Origin: Nonomuraea sp. SYSU D8015
GTDB taxonomy: Bacteria; Actinomycetota; Actinomycetes; Streptosporangiales; Streptosporangiaceae
Length of the DNA stretch: 64,000 nucleotides
Direction: 5' to 3'
Assembly (NCBI RefSeq): GCF_008065375.1
Contig: NZ_VJYI01000013.1
Span: forward strand, 62,001 to 126,000
Part shown: positions 41,424-50,337 of the stretch, piece after piece
Numbering within the stretch: the first letter of the stretch is position 1
Layout of the letters: the number at the start of each line of letters is the position of its first letter
Made by a program: the position numbers and the translations under genes
The notes under the pieces: model-generated
What the model saw: only the letters and a program-made list of their open reading frames with translations
What the model was told of the DNA's origin: nothing
Databases searched by the model: none

Positions 41424-43265
41424 CTAGATCCACCACCCGATCGGATCGACCTCGTCTTCGACGTCCTCCGGGCAGGGGTTGGAAGGCTCGGACGGGACGA
41501 TCCGCTTGAGGCTGAGCCAGGTGACGTTGACGGGCTGCTGCAGGCCACCGCCGCTCATGACGGCCGGTTGGACCACCAGGGCCCAGCCGCCCGACACGCC
41601 CGGTTCGGTGGCTTCGATGTCGCACGGATCCCCGGTGGGGGTGTTCACGATCGTGCCGCCGCCGGAGCCGCCCGAGCCACCCGTGCCGGGGCCCGTGCTG
41701 GGGCCGCTGGGCAAGGCGGGCGGGCCGTTGGCATAGGTGGCGGGAATCCAGGTCGACGGCGCCGGACCACCACCGCCGGAACCACCGCCGCCGCCACCGC
41801 CGACCGTCGGAGCCCCCTGGATCGGTGGCAGCGGGATCGGGTTGTTCATCACGTCGGACGGGAACACGATGCTGTCCGGGCCGACGAAATGACAGATGCT
41901 GTCGGCCGGCGTCCCGTCGCACGACTCTTGCGGGTTGTTGAGCGCCCAGTCCCGAAGCTGCCGGTTGGCATCCGGGTTCTCGGTGGAGGCCTGCGGGTTG
42001 GTGATGACACGGTTGAAGTCGGGCCCGTTCGGGAAGTAGCTGGGGAATTCGCCGGCCATCCAGGTCGCCAGCGCCTTGCCGATCGCCACGCTGCCCACCT
42101 CATTGGGGTGGAAGCTCTCCTGGCTGGACTTGAACCTCTTGCGCTCCGACAGCGGATTCTCCGCCAGCACCCTCGTCCGGGTCTTCAGCCCGTTGAAGTA
42201 CGACTCCGGCTGGCCGAGCTCGTGACCGGCCACCACGCTGGTGCCGTTCGGCCCCGCCGTGTTCGGGTCGAACACATGGACCTTGACGTTCGGGAACCGG
42301 GCGCGGAAGTTCTCGACCGCGTCCTTGACCGCCTGGTTCACAGCGACGGCGAACGGATACATCAGGTCCATCGCCGGGCCGGAGATGTACTCGAGGCTGT
42401 CGGAGTTGCCGGACGGTTTGATCGCCAGCGGATAGAGCGCCACGATGAGCTCGGCGTTCTGCGCCTTGTTGTGCGTGTCCACCAGGCCCTGCTCGATGTT
42501 CGCCATGACCTGCGGCATGCGATTCATCAGCCGGAGCACCTCGAGCCTGACGGCTTCGTACTGATTGTGCACCCACTGGTTGGGCCTCGCGATGCTCTGC
42601 TTGACCCACACCTCCACCGCGGTGGACACCAGCGACCCGAAGCCGGCGTCGTTGCCGCCGAGCCCGAAATAGACGATGTCGGCGTCCGAGGGAACGCCGT
42701 CGAGCTGCGGCGGGTTCCGCACCTGGGTGCAGTCCTTGTTCTCGCACTGCGAGTTCTTCAGGTGCCTGGTCTCGGCGCCCGAGGATGCGTTGAAGTGGAA
42801 CTCCTCGCCCTCACCCCAGGTGGTGCGGATCTCGGTGGGCTGGATCGTGTACGTGCCGACCGGATGGCGGCCCGACTGCAGGTAGGCCCACGCGAGGTGC
42901 GGCAGCGCGTAGCCGGACTGATGCCGCCAGTCCTCGGTGCCGTCCGCCTTTCCCTTGTAGATGCTGTGGAAGCTGGCGCCTTCGCCACTGGTGTAGCTGT
43001 CGCCGACCACCGCGAACTTGTACTTCCGCTTCGTCGGCGTGGGCGTCGGCGTGGGTGTGGGCGTCGGCGGCATCGCCGTCGGAGGGGGCGTGGGGAACGT
43101 CGGGACGGGCTTGAGCGTCGGCTTGGGTGGCGGCGGCTTGACGCCGGGCGGCCCGGCCACCGCCGGAGTGCCGGCCAACATGGTCGCGACGAGGGCCGCC
43201 ACGAGCGCGAAGAGGCCCAGCCGCCAAGGCATGAGCCATCGCCGTAACCGGTGGGGAGGTCGCAT
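41424..43265 (-). CDS. Secreted SGNH/GDSL hydrolase
   Basis: A 613-residue exported esterase-like protein. The signal peptide (LGLFALVAALVATMLAGTPA) is followed by a Pro/Thr linker (residues about 40-78). The SGNH domain has FAVVGDSYTSGEGASFHS with the catalytic Ser near residue 90, YFGLGGNDAGFGSLVST and the terminal SQESFHPNEVGSVAIGK. Then come a Gly-rich spacer and a C-terminal domain with two cysteines ending DPIGWWI. SGNH enzymes hydrolyse lipid or carbohydrate esters. The two linkers suggest it acts on the cell surface or an insoluble substrate. AAGGAAGG precedes ATG 43265. Confidence 0.9.
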   Translation of the reverse strand: MRPPHRLRRWLMPWRLGLFALVAALVATMLAGTPAVAGPPGVKPPPPKPTLKPVPTFPTPPPTAMPPTPTPTPTPTPTKRKYKFAVVGDSYTSGEGASFHSIYKGKADGTEDWRHQSGYALPHLAWAYLQSGRHPVGTYTIQPTEIRTTWGEGEEFHFNASSGAETRHLKNSQCENKDCTQVRNPPQLDGVPSDADIVYFGLGGNDAGFGSLVSTAVEVWVKQSIARPNQWVHNQYEAVRLEVLRLMNRMPQVMANIEQGLVDTHNKAQNAELIVALYPLAIKPSGNSDSLEYISGPAMDLMYPFAVAVNQAVKDAVENFRARFPNVKVHVFDPNTAGPNGTSVVAGHELGQPESYFNGLKTRTRVLAENPLSERKRFKSSQESFHPNEVGSVAIGKALATWMAGEFPSYFPNGPDFNRVITNPQASTENPDANRQLRDWALNNPQESCDGTPADSICHFVGPDSIVFPSDVMNNPIPLPPIQGAPTVGGGGGGGSGGGGPAPSTWIPATYANGPPALPSGPSTGPGTGGSGGSGGGTIVNTPTGDPCDIEATEPGVSGGWALVVQPAVMSGGGLQQPVNVTWLSLKRIVPSEPSNPCPEDVEDEVDPIGWWI

Positions 43266-43496
43266 GACAAGCCTTCCTTATCGGAGGGGTCGGAGGGGAT
43301 CGAAAACTTGCCGCACGCATCATCCGCCGCCATGCGACCGCTAACATCGGGTGATCCCCACCCGACCACCCCGACATCCGGGGCCTTGCTCCGCACCCGT
43401 CAGGCGTCGAAGCGCCGGCGGGAGCCCTCGTCAACGGCCACCCACCAGCACGCCCCCGTACCTGTCATCCGGAGGCGGGCTGCCCTGGCCTGGCGC

Positions 43497-43898
43497 TCAG
43501 CCGGCGTCCCAGAAGGCGTCCTCGGCCTGCTGATCGACCGAGAAAAGCCACACCTCCGCGATCCGGTCGCCTTCGACCCGCAGCACGTCGACGCCGTCCA
43601 TCGACATCTCAGCGCCGTCGCGCTTCGCCGAGAAGTGGACGGGAATCGCGACCAGCGTGTCGTTGATCATAGGGGCACCGGTCAAGGCCAGCTCGAAAGT
43701 CCCCGCGGTGGCGGTCATCTGGGCACCGAGCAGCTCGTTGACCTTGGCGACGCCGCGATAGGTGCCGGAGAGCCGGTGGTTGCCGGGCTGGTGCCACACG
43801 ATGTCGTCGGCGAACAGGCCCGCGACTGCGGCGAAGTCCTTGGCGGACACCGCGTCGACATACCGGCGTGCGACTGCGAGCGTGGTGGTGGACCCCAT
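43497..43898 (-). CDS. SnoaL/NTF2-like protein
   Basis: A 133-residue SnoaL-type alpha+beta barrel: AVARRYVDAVSAKDFAAVAG, LFADDIVWHQPGNHRLSGTY and RGVAKVNELLGAQMTATAGT. Unlike the copy at 10920, its N-terminal helices are present. Members are polyketide cyclases, isomerases or unknown. GGAGAAG precedes ATG 43898. It is divergent from an HxlR regulator, whose twin operators lie between them, so it is the likely target. Confidence 0.85.
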   Translation of the reverse strand: MGSTTTLAVARRYVDAVSAKDFAAVAGLFADDIVWHQPGNHRLSGTYRGVAKVNELLGAQMTATAGTFELALTGAPMINDTLVAIPVHFSAKRDGAEMSMDGVDVLRVEGDRIAEVWLFSVDQQAEDAFWDAG

Positions 43899-43953
43899 TG
43901 TCGATCTTCTCCTTCGTCGAGTTCTTCCTGCTGGAGCCCTATACTCACCATCA

Positions 43954-43983
43954 GTAACCATTTACCTCAACGTAACTAATTAC
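43954..43983. promoter_or_regulatory. Twin HxlR-type operators
   Basis: GTAACCATTTAC (43954-43965) and GTAACTAATTAC (43972-43983) share GTAACYAWTTAC and have centres 18 bases apart. GTA...TAC dyads are typical HxlR sites. Both lie between the divergent SnoaL and HxlR genes. Confidence 0.75.
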
Positions 43984-43995
43984 AGGATGTGACGC

Positions 43996-44364
43996 ATGTC
44001 ACAGCTTCCGGACTTCAATGTGCTCACGGCCACCTGCCCGTCCCGCACGTCGCTGGCCCGCATCGCCAACAAGTGGACGGCGATGGTGGTGATCGCGCTC
44101 GCGAACGGCCGGATGCGCTTCGGCGACCTGCGCACCACGGTCGACGGGATCAGCGGGAAGGTCCTCACCGACACGCTGCGAGACCTGGAACGCGACGGGC
44201 TTGTCGCGCGGCACGCGTACGCCGAGATGCCGCCCAGGGTCGAATACGAGCTGACCGAGCTGGGACGCACGCTGCACGAGCCCCTGCAGGCGCTGGGCCG
44301 ATGGGCCGAGAAGCACATCGCCGAGGTGCTCGCGGCGCGCGACGCCTACGATGCCCGCCGCTGA
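43996..44364 (+). CDS. HxlR family transcriptional regulator
   Basis: A 122-residue winged-helix regulator. Cys14 lies in LTATCPSRTSLARIANKWTA; a Cys in this position is the redox sensor in YodB/HypR-type members. The recognition region is FGDLRTTVDGISGKVLTDTL and the wing is AYAEMPPRVEYELTELGRTL. Only one cysteine is present. It probably binds the twin operators directly upstream and controls the divergent SnoaL gene. Confidence 0.9.
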   Translation: MSQLPDFNVLTATCPSRTSLARIANKWTAMVVIALANGRMRFGDLRTTVDGISGKVLTDTLRDLERDGLVARHAYAEMPPRVEYELTELGRTLHEPLQALGRWAEKHIAEVLAARDAYDARR

Positions 44365-44446
44365 CTTCCCTCGGCCTGCCGTGGCATCATCCGCGTACCG
44401 TGGACCAAACCTCGCCGGGGCCGGTCAACACGGCCATGCGCGACGC

Positions 44447-46435
44447 TCAGCGCTTGCGTCTCCTCCCATGGCGGCCCCGAGCGCCCGGGCGAGGCCCCTC
44501 CACGAAGCGCAGCCGGCGGGTGCGGGCGCGCAGCGGCTCGGCCACCAGCCTGCGCAATTCGTCCATGCCGACCTCGGCGGGATGGCCGGAGCGCACGACC
44601 GTGTCGATGATCTCCGGCGCCTCACGTCCCGCGATCTCGGTGACCTGATCCATGACCTCGTCAGGTCCGCCCAGCTCCAGCAGCGTGAGCAGTCCTTCCG
44701 CCATCAGCAGCAGGTACTCGTCCGACGTGAGGTCGTCGGGACGCAGCGCGTCCTCCTCGAGGAGAGCCGTCACGGCGATGGGTCCCAGCGCCCGATCCCC
44801 GTGCAGCCGCCTGAGGAGCGACTGACCGTCGGGCAGCGCCTCCGCCAGGACGTCGAGCATGGCGGCGGCGTGCGAACGGAACGGGCAGACGCGGATGGCG
44901 TCCAGCAGCGGCTCGACGTCGCCGCCGTGTGCCGCCAGCCAACCGTCCAGCTCCATCGCGGCCATGTCCGGCGGGTAGTGCTGCGCGAGCACGCCGAGCA
45001 GCTCGCCCGGTGCGGCCTGCGCCAGCTCGCCGACGAGCGGTGCGTCCCGGCCCTCCGCGAGCATCCGCTCCCGCATGGCTCGCACGCCCAGCGGTGTCAG
45101 GCTGACGAGCAGGCCCGGCTCGGCGAGGCGGGCGCGGAGGCGCTCCCGCGCCGCCGGCGGTAACATCTGCTCTTCGTCGTCGAGGTCGCTGGAGTAGAGC
45201 TCGTCGGCCATGCCGTGGTCCAGATCCACGGCGCCCAGCTCGGCCAGCACCTCCAGCGCCGCTACCAGGTCCCGGTCGACCTCCTGCCGCCACAGGCCGT
45301 GCCGGGGATCATCGTCGTCGAGCTGGAACTTCTCCTGGCAGGCCAGCCAGACCGATTCCTGGAGCCGGGCCACGGGGACGCGGCCCGGCAGGCCGTACAC
45401 GCTGTTCAGCACATCCGGCATGGCCTCGTCGAACTCCTCGGCCAGCAGCGACGCATAGCTCTCCGGCGGGCCCAGCTCCATGCCGACCTCGAAGAAAGCC
45501 TCGAAGGCCCGCGCCCACAGCTGTTCCGGATCACGCAGGAGTGGCGCGGCCTTGGCCACGCGGACGAGACGGCCCTGGTGCACGCGGACTATGCGGATGC
45601 CCTTTCCCCATTCGAGCAGGAAGTTCAGCTTGGGCAGCTCCGTGGCGCCGCGGACCTTGAGGTCCTGCTCGCCGGTGCCGAGGAGCTCGGCGAGCTCACG
45701 GGCGTCGGCCAGGCGAAGGTTCCCGGCGGTGGTGAGCGGCCGTCCGTCCTTTCCCGCCCAGTCGGCCAGAGCCGTCAACCGCCGTACGGTCTCGCTCCGC
45801 GCCGCCGCGGCGGCCAGTTCCGGGGCGGGCGGCAGGGTGACGGGAGGCTGAGGGAACGCCCGCTCCTCGTCGAGCCCGGGGTCGAGGAAGCGCGCCTCCG
45901 CGATCTTTTCGAGCAGGTCGGCATCGTACGCCACCCGCCCCGCGTCGATGTCACGCTGGAACCTGTTCAAGGCCTTCTGATCGGTGAGATCGACCCCGTG
46001 GTCGAGCGCCACCTGCGCCCAGAACTTCGCCAGCCCGAGCCGCAGCGGGTCGTCCAGCACCGCCGGGTAGTCGTTCGCGGCCTCCGCCACGGCCGTCTCC
46101 AGCTCGGCCGGCGTGGCGCCGCGCGGATCCCGCAGGCCTGTCGCGTCGAGGTAGCGCAGCAGCGTCAGCAGGGTTTCCGGTGCGGCCTCGAGCATCTCTC
46201 GCGGCGCGATGACGAACCGGGGAATCCATTCACCCAGGAACCGCCCCACCTGTTCGCCGTTCCAGAACGCCAGCCGTCCGTCAGTGCTGCGATGGCGCGC
46301 GTCCAGGGCGGCCTCCAGTACAGTGGCGTCGGCCCTCAGCCCGCGCTCACCGGCCCAGCCGAGGCAGCGGCGGATCAGCACGTCCTTGGCCGCCTCGAAT
46401 GCCTCGTCCTCGTCCGGCTCGAAAAAAGTGCGCAT
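44447..46435 (-). CDS. Large hypothetical protein, 662 aa
   Basis: A soluble protein with no signal peptide or membrane helix. It opens MRTFFEPDEDEAFEAAKDVL and is almost entirely alpha-helical and rich in Leu, Ala and Glu. The middle contains WAGKDGRPLTTAGNLRLADA, LGTGEQDLKVRGATELPKLN and FLLEWGKGIRIVRVHQGRLV, which reads like a winged-helix segment. The tail is strongly basic (GARGRHGRRRKR). GAGGAA precedes ATG 46435. I believe similar long proteins of unknown function occur in actinomycetes, but I cannot name a family. Confidence 0.7.
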   Translation of the reverse strand: MRTFFEPDEDEAFEAAKDVLIRRCLGWAGERGLRADATVLEAALDARHRSTDGRLAFWNGEQVGRFLGEWIPRFVIAPREMLEAAPETLLTLLRYLDATGLRDPRGATPAELETAVAEAANDYPAVLDDPLRLGLAKFWAQVALDHGVDLTDQKALNRFQRDIDAGRVAYDADLLEKIAEARFLDPGLDEERAFPQPPVTLPPAPELAAAAARSETVRRLTALADWAGKDGRPLTTAGNLRLADARELAELLGTGEQDLKVRGATELPKLNFLLEWGKGIRIVRVHQGRLVRVAKAAPLLRDPEQLWARAFEAFFEVGMELGPPESYASLLAEEFDEAMPDVLNSVYGLPGRVPVARLQESVWLACQEKFQLDDDDPRHGLWRQEVDRDLVAALEVLAELGAVDLDHGMADELYSSDLDDEEQMLPPAARERLRARLAEPGLLVSLTPLGVRAMRERMLAEGRDAPLVGELAQAAPGELLGVLAQHYPPDMAAMELDGWLAAHGGDVEPLLDAIRVCPFRSHAAAMLDVLAEALPDGQSLLRRLHGDRALGPIAVTALLEEDALRPDDLTSDEYLLLMAEGLLTLLELGGPDEVMDQVTEIAGREAPEIIDTVVRSGHPAEVGMDELRRLVAEPLRARTRRLRFVEGPRPGARGRHGRRRKR

Positions 46436-47256
46436 GATTCCTCGTGATCCCTGGGGTCGATCTTCCTGCCCGCTGGCCATGGCATCCGCAGCAACCAGTG
46501 GCTCCCCATGATGGACCGAACAGCCCTTGGGCGGGCACGGGCATGGAAAATCACGCCCGCGGCCGGACTACTGGAACTGACCGAAACGCCGCTGCCGCCT
46601 CTCGAAAGTGCAGGGGAAGTTGAACAGTCGTCGCCGACGGCGTTCAGGTCTACGTTGCCACTCGCAGTTCATGGCACAGAAGGGGACGCGAGGGCACGAC
46701 ACCGCTGGTGTCGTGGGACCGCCGGCAAGGCTGTAAGCGACCGCGCCGCAATCCAGTGGGCGGCTCGGCGCCCACCTGAGGGTTGTAGCTTTCCAGCAAC
46801 CGTGCCCTGAGCGCCGCAGGCTCCTTGGGCAGGCTTCGCAGCTTCGTCAGCGTCGGCTTCAGGCCATCGGCGAGCTCCAGCCCTACATCCAGGTCCGCCG
46901 AGCAGTCTGCGGACATGTTCTTGTCGCACCCCCGCGCGGGGCACAGCTTGGGGAAGCCGTCCTGTCGCCACACTTACAGGCCCTCGGCCGGCCGACTTCA
47001 TGGTGGTAGGCGTCCGGAAGTTCTTGGGAAACTTCGCCGCTTTTCGAAAGCGCATGTCGGAGGCCCTGCCGTCACCTTCAGGCCACGTTTCAAGCCATCG
47101 TTGATCGCAACGTTTACCCAGGTCAAAGCAGAATGTGAACACAATGTTCGCATTTGCCAGAAAGTTAGCCGAATAGTAAGAATGAGGACCTCATCCGCGC
47201 CAATCCCCCCAAATACGGGACTCCCCTGGCGTGCGCGGAATCACAAAGGAGCGACG
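46436..47256. other. Long stretch without a supported gene
   Basis: About 820 bases. A minus-strand frame near 46800-46970 encodes FPKLCPARGCDKNMSADCSA and LRSLPKEPAALRARLLESYN, with three cysteines and coding-like bias. A different minus-strand frame near 46990-47140 reads MRFRKAAKFPKNFRTPTTMK. They could be one frameshifted gene, but I cannot name it. The last 150 bases are relatively AT-rich and carry a GTGAAC-ACAAT-GTTCGC dyad upstream of the NmrA-like gene. Confidence 0.4.
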
Positions 47257-48102
47257 ATGCCGATTCTGGTCACGGGAGCGACAGGGACCGTCGGGCGCAG
47301 CCTCGTCCGGCAACTCCTGGAGGCAGGGCAAGAGGTGCGGGCGCTGACCCGTACGCCGGAGAAGGCAGCGCTGCCGCCGGAGGTCGAGCTCATCCGAGGC
47401 GACTTCAGCGACCCCGCAAGCCTCGCCCCTGCTCTGCGCGGGGTCGAACGCATGCATTTGGTGGCCATCGACGGCTACGGCCCGCTCACGACCGGAGCGG
47501 AGATCATCGAACTGGCGGAGCAGGCCGGGGTGCGACGGCTCACCCACCTCGGCCACAACGACCCGAGCGCCCCCGACGACGACCCCATGGAAGCCGACCA
47601 CCGCGCACTGCATCGCGTCATCGAGGGCTCCAGCCTGGAATGGACCCACGTGTTCCCGGGCGAGTTCATGGCCAACACCCTGGACTGGGCGCCCTCCATC
47701 AAAGCCGAGAGCGTGGTGCGGGCGCCGTTCGGCGCCTGGACCAACGCCATGGTGCACGAGGCGGACATCGCCGCGGTCCTGAAGAGCGCGCTCCTGGAGG
47801 AGGGCCACGCCGGCCACACCTACTGGCCCACCGGGCCCGAGCCCGTACGACGGGCGGACGCGGTACGACTCATCGGCGAGGCGATCGGCCGGGAGGTGCA
47901 CTTCGTCGAACTGACCCCCGATCAGGCCCGCGAGGAGTGGAAGGACACCTACCCGCCCGAGGTGATCGACTGGTTCCTGCAATTGGGCGATTACCTGAAT
48001 GACGCCGAGGTGCCGGTATCGCCGGACGTGGAGAGGGTGACCGGCCGCCGTGGACGGACCTTCGCTCAGTGGGCCGTCGACCACGCCGACGACTTCCGGT
48101 GA
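47257..48102 (+). CDS. NmrA-like NAD(P)-binding protein
   Basis: A 281-residue atypical short-chain dehydrogenase. The nucleotide-binding motif is ILVTGATGTVGRSLVRQLLE at the start, followed by VELIRGDFSDPASLAPALRG and EWTHVFPGEFMANTLDW. The Tyr-Lys pair of true SDRs is missing, as in NmrA/HSCARG-type redox sensors and NAD(P)H:quinone-like proteins. AAAGGAG lies 8 bases before ATG 47257. Confidence 0.88.
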   Translation: MPILVTGATGTVGRSLVRQLLEAGQEVRALTRTPEKAALPPEVELIRGDFSDPASLAPALRGVERMHLVAIDGYGPLTTGAEIIELAEQAGVRRLTHLGHNDPSAPDDDPMEADHRALHRVIEGSSLEWTHVFPGEFMANTLDWAPSIKAESVVRAPFGAWTNAMVHEADIAAVLKSALLEEGHAGHTYWPTGPEPVRRADAVRLIGEAIGREVHFVELTPDQAREEWKDTYPPEVIDWFLQLGDYLNDAEVPVSPDVERVTGRRGRTFAQWAVDHADDFR

Positions 48103-48257
48103 GGCCGCCGTGACCGTCTCGGTCAACGGCGCCCGCCGGAACATCGGCCGAGGATCGCCACCGCCGATAGACACCCGGCCGGTGCCACCACTGTTCTCCT
48201 GGCGCGCGGAATCCGTCGACCTGAGCGATTGGGAGGCGGAATCGGAGCCGGGTCTTG

Positions 48258-49319
48258 TCAAGGCGGTGGCGTCAACCACTCGACCTGATGGCCGTCCCGC
48301 ACCAGGACGAGTTCCCCCGTCGCCGTGAAGCCGGCGGACATGGCTCCCTCATAGGTCGCGGTCGTCCGCCCGCTGTTGTCGACCAGTTCCGCCCTGCCGC
48401 CGTGCACCAGGATGAATCGCTCACCCGATGGTGCGGCTCGGACCTGGACCTCGGTTGCGAAGTCACGGGCCCACGTCTGCACCCCGGCACGGTCCACCCC
48501 GCGGACCGCCGTGTGCGGCCTGCCCTGTGTGTCCTTCCATCGGCCCAGGACCACCAGGCCGGACCGGCCGGCGGCGCACTCGCCGACGAACTCAAGATCG
48601 GTGCGGATGGGCAGCCGCCGGGTGCGTTCCAGGATCAGCACCGGTTCAGGGCCGACGAGGACGGCGAGTTCTCCGCGGCTTGCCGTACACGCGCCCCATG
48701 CCTGGTTGGCGGGCAACCGGCCAGGCAGCGGGCGCCACCCGTGACGGTCACGCGCGAACCAGAGCGCGTCTCCATCGCCGCCCATCACCAGAAGCGCGGT
48801 GGCGCGTCCCGGATCCTCACCCCACACCGCGCTCGCCGCATCCCCTACGTCGAAGTCGTGGGAAGAACCGTCCGTACGCAGGACGCGGACGCGGCCCTTG
48901 CCGGATACCGGACCTTCGGCGATGACGGCGTCGGACGCGGACCGGGCGGAGAGCACTTTGAGGACCGGGTGCCGGGAGTTCATGAATGCGGCCTGGCCGC
49001 TGGGTATCGGGCTCCACGAGGCGATGGCACGGCCGTCGAGAGCTTCGCCGCCGGAGAAGACGGCCTCCGGGCAGCGGGTCAAGCAGATGACGTGTGACCC
49101 CTGCTGGAATGCGGTCCGGTCATGCCACACCCGCCCGCCGTTCCTGGCGATTCCCAGGAACGACTCCGATTCCATGTCGAGAAGGACCGCGCCGTCGGTG
49201 GAGAGGGCCGCCAGGGCCACACCGGGCCGTACGCCGGGCGCGGTGGGGGCGGCCGCCGAACACGCTCCGGCCGCCAGGACGCAGGCCATGATGACGGCCG
49301 GCCACGTTTTGCGGATCAT
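48258..49319 (-). CDS. Probable lipoprotein, propeller-like
   Basis: A 353-residue exported protein. The signal peptide TWPAVIMACVLAAGACSAAA has a lipobox-like AGAC. The mature part has repeated strand patterns (VALAALSTDGAVLLDMESES, SDAVIAEGPVSGKGRVRVLR, GDALWFARDRHGWRPLPGRL, PEPVLILERTRRLPIR) suggesting a beta-propeller. Three further cysteines are present. AGGGGA precedes ATG 49319. It follows a small secreted-protein gene on the same strand by 76 bases. Function unknown. Confidence 0.7.
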   Translation of the reverse strand: MIRKTWPAVIMACVLAAGACSAAAPTAPGVRPGVALAALSTDGAVLLDMESESFLGIARNGGRVWHDRTAFQQGSHVICLTRCPEAVFSGGEALDGRAIASWSPIPSGQAAFMNSRHPVLKVLSARSASDAVIAEGPVSGKGRVRVLRTDGSSHDFDVGDAASAVWGEDPGRATALLVMGGDGDALWFARDRHGWRPLPGRLPANQAWGACTASRGELAVLVGPEPVLILERTRRLPIRTDLEFVGECAAGRSGLVVLGRWKDTQGRPHTAVRGVDRAGVQTWARDFATEVQVRAAPSGERFILVHGGRAELVDNSGRTTATYEGAMSAGFTATGELVLVRDGHQVEWLTPPP

Positions 49320-49395
49320 GGAATGTCCCCTGGTCGGGGCGGCGCTTCCCTTTGGTGCGCCGCCCGTCGTTCCACGTGTGTCCTTACCGATCGGG

Positions 49396-49881
49396 TCAGA
49401 TCCTTCTGGTCTTGCCGTGGCATGAGGGGTCGGGCCCACTACGGTCGAAGATGACCGTGAACTCCACCCACACACGCCAGCTTCGCTTGACCGAGACCCT
49501 CTTCGAGACTCCGCCACTGCCTGGCTTGACGTTGTTTTCCGACGTAGAGCGGTCGACGATGATGTCGGGCAGGTTGTTCATGTGCCTTTTGACATAGAAC
49601 CAGACGTTGCTCTCGTTCCGGAGGCCGGGACCGCTCAGGTACCAATTGAACCTGTTGAAGATGTCGTATTGGCCTGAGGTGTAGTAGTAGGCGTTGAGGG
49701 ATGCGGAGTTCGATCCCCTGTCGCACTTGCCGGACACGACGGCGGCCGTTCGGCCGAAAGCCGACGCGGCGGCCCCGGTCGAGGAGATGGGAGCCGCGTC
49801 CATGTCCATGGCCGCCGCCGGTCCCGCCGTCAGCATCGACCCGAACACGGCCGCCACGGCCAGAATCCTCGTCGGTTTCAT
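49396..49881 (-). CDS. Small secreted protein
   Basis: A 161-residue exported protein. The signal peptide MKPTRILAVAAVFGSMLTAG ends at PAAA-MD. The mature chain is Ser/Asn/Tyr-rich (NSASLNAYYYTSGQYDIFNR, FNWYLSGPGLRNESNVWFYV) with two cysteines (GKCDRG and PSCHGK) that could pair. An excellent ribosome site (AAGGAGGAGAA) fixes ATG 49881. Family not recognised. Confidence 0.72.
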   Translation of the reverse strand: MKPTRILAVAAVFGSMLTAGPAAAMDMDAAPISSTGAAASAFGRTAAVVSGKCDRGSNSASLNAYYYTSGQYDIFNRFNWYLSGPGLRNESNVWFYVKRHMNNLPDIIVDRSTSENNVKPGSGGVSKRVSVKRSWRVWVEFTVIFDRSGPDPSCHGKTRRI

Positions 49882-50337
49882 TTCTCCTCCTTGACTACCG
49901 GGGTCCAGGAGGGTCAATTCAAGTTGCTCGATATCGGATCGTCGTCAATCGAACGCCGTAGATACGCGTAAACTCTCGCCGTATTCCGGTCACGCCGAGA
50001 GGTGAAGCGGCATTCTCACACGTCAGGCGGTGGATCCTCCAGCTTCCCCCACACCTGCCGGACGTCGACATCGATCACCTGGTACACGGGGTATTCGGCA
50101 TGCGTGATCAAGCCTCCGATTGGCGTCTCGGCGCCCCCGCACGATTCGCTAAGGCGAGCGTACGTGGATCACCGCACCGCTGTCCCACTTCGCCAGATCT
50201 CCGAAACCGGGCACGGTTCAAGCCGTTGCGCACCGGTCGGTAGGGCCGACATGCGCAGCCGAGCTTGAGGAACGCCTCAGGGATGTCGGCGCGGACCTCC
50301 CTCCTGCTCCCGGCTGATTTCCTCGACATGCGACCGG
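49882..50337. other. Intergenic stretch, no gene recognised
   Basis: About 455 bases, with no frame of consistent codon bias and no clear operator. Confidence 0.4.

Noticed and set aside
41568..43247. A 559-codon plus-strand frame opposite the SGNH hydrolase
   Set aside because: Antisense shadow rich in Arg, Gly and His; the hydrolase has signal peptide, GDS motif and a ribosome site.
45215..46447. Plus-strand frame opposite the 662-residue unknown protein
   Set aside because: The minus-strand gene has a ribosome site and natural amino-acid composition; this frame has neither.
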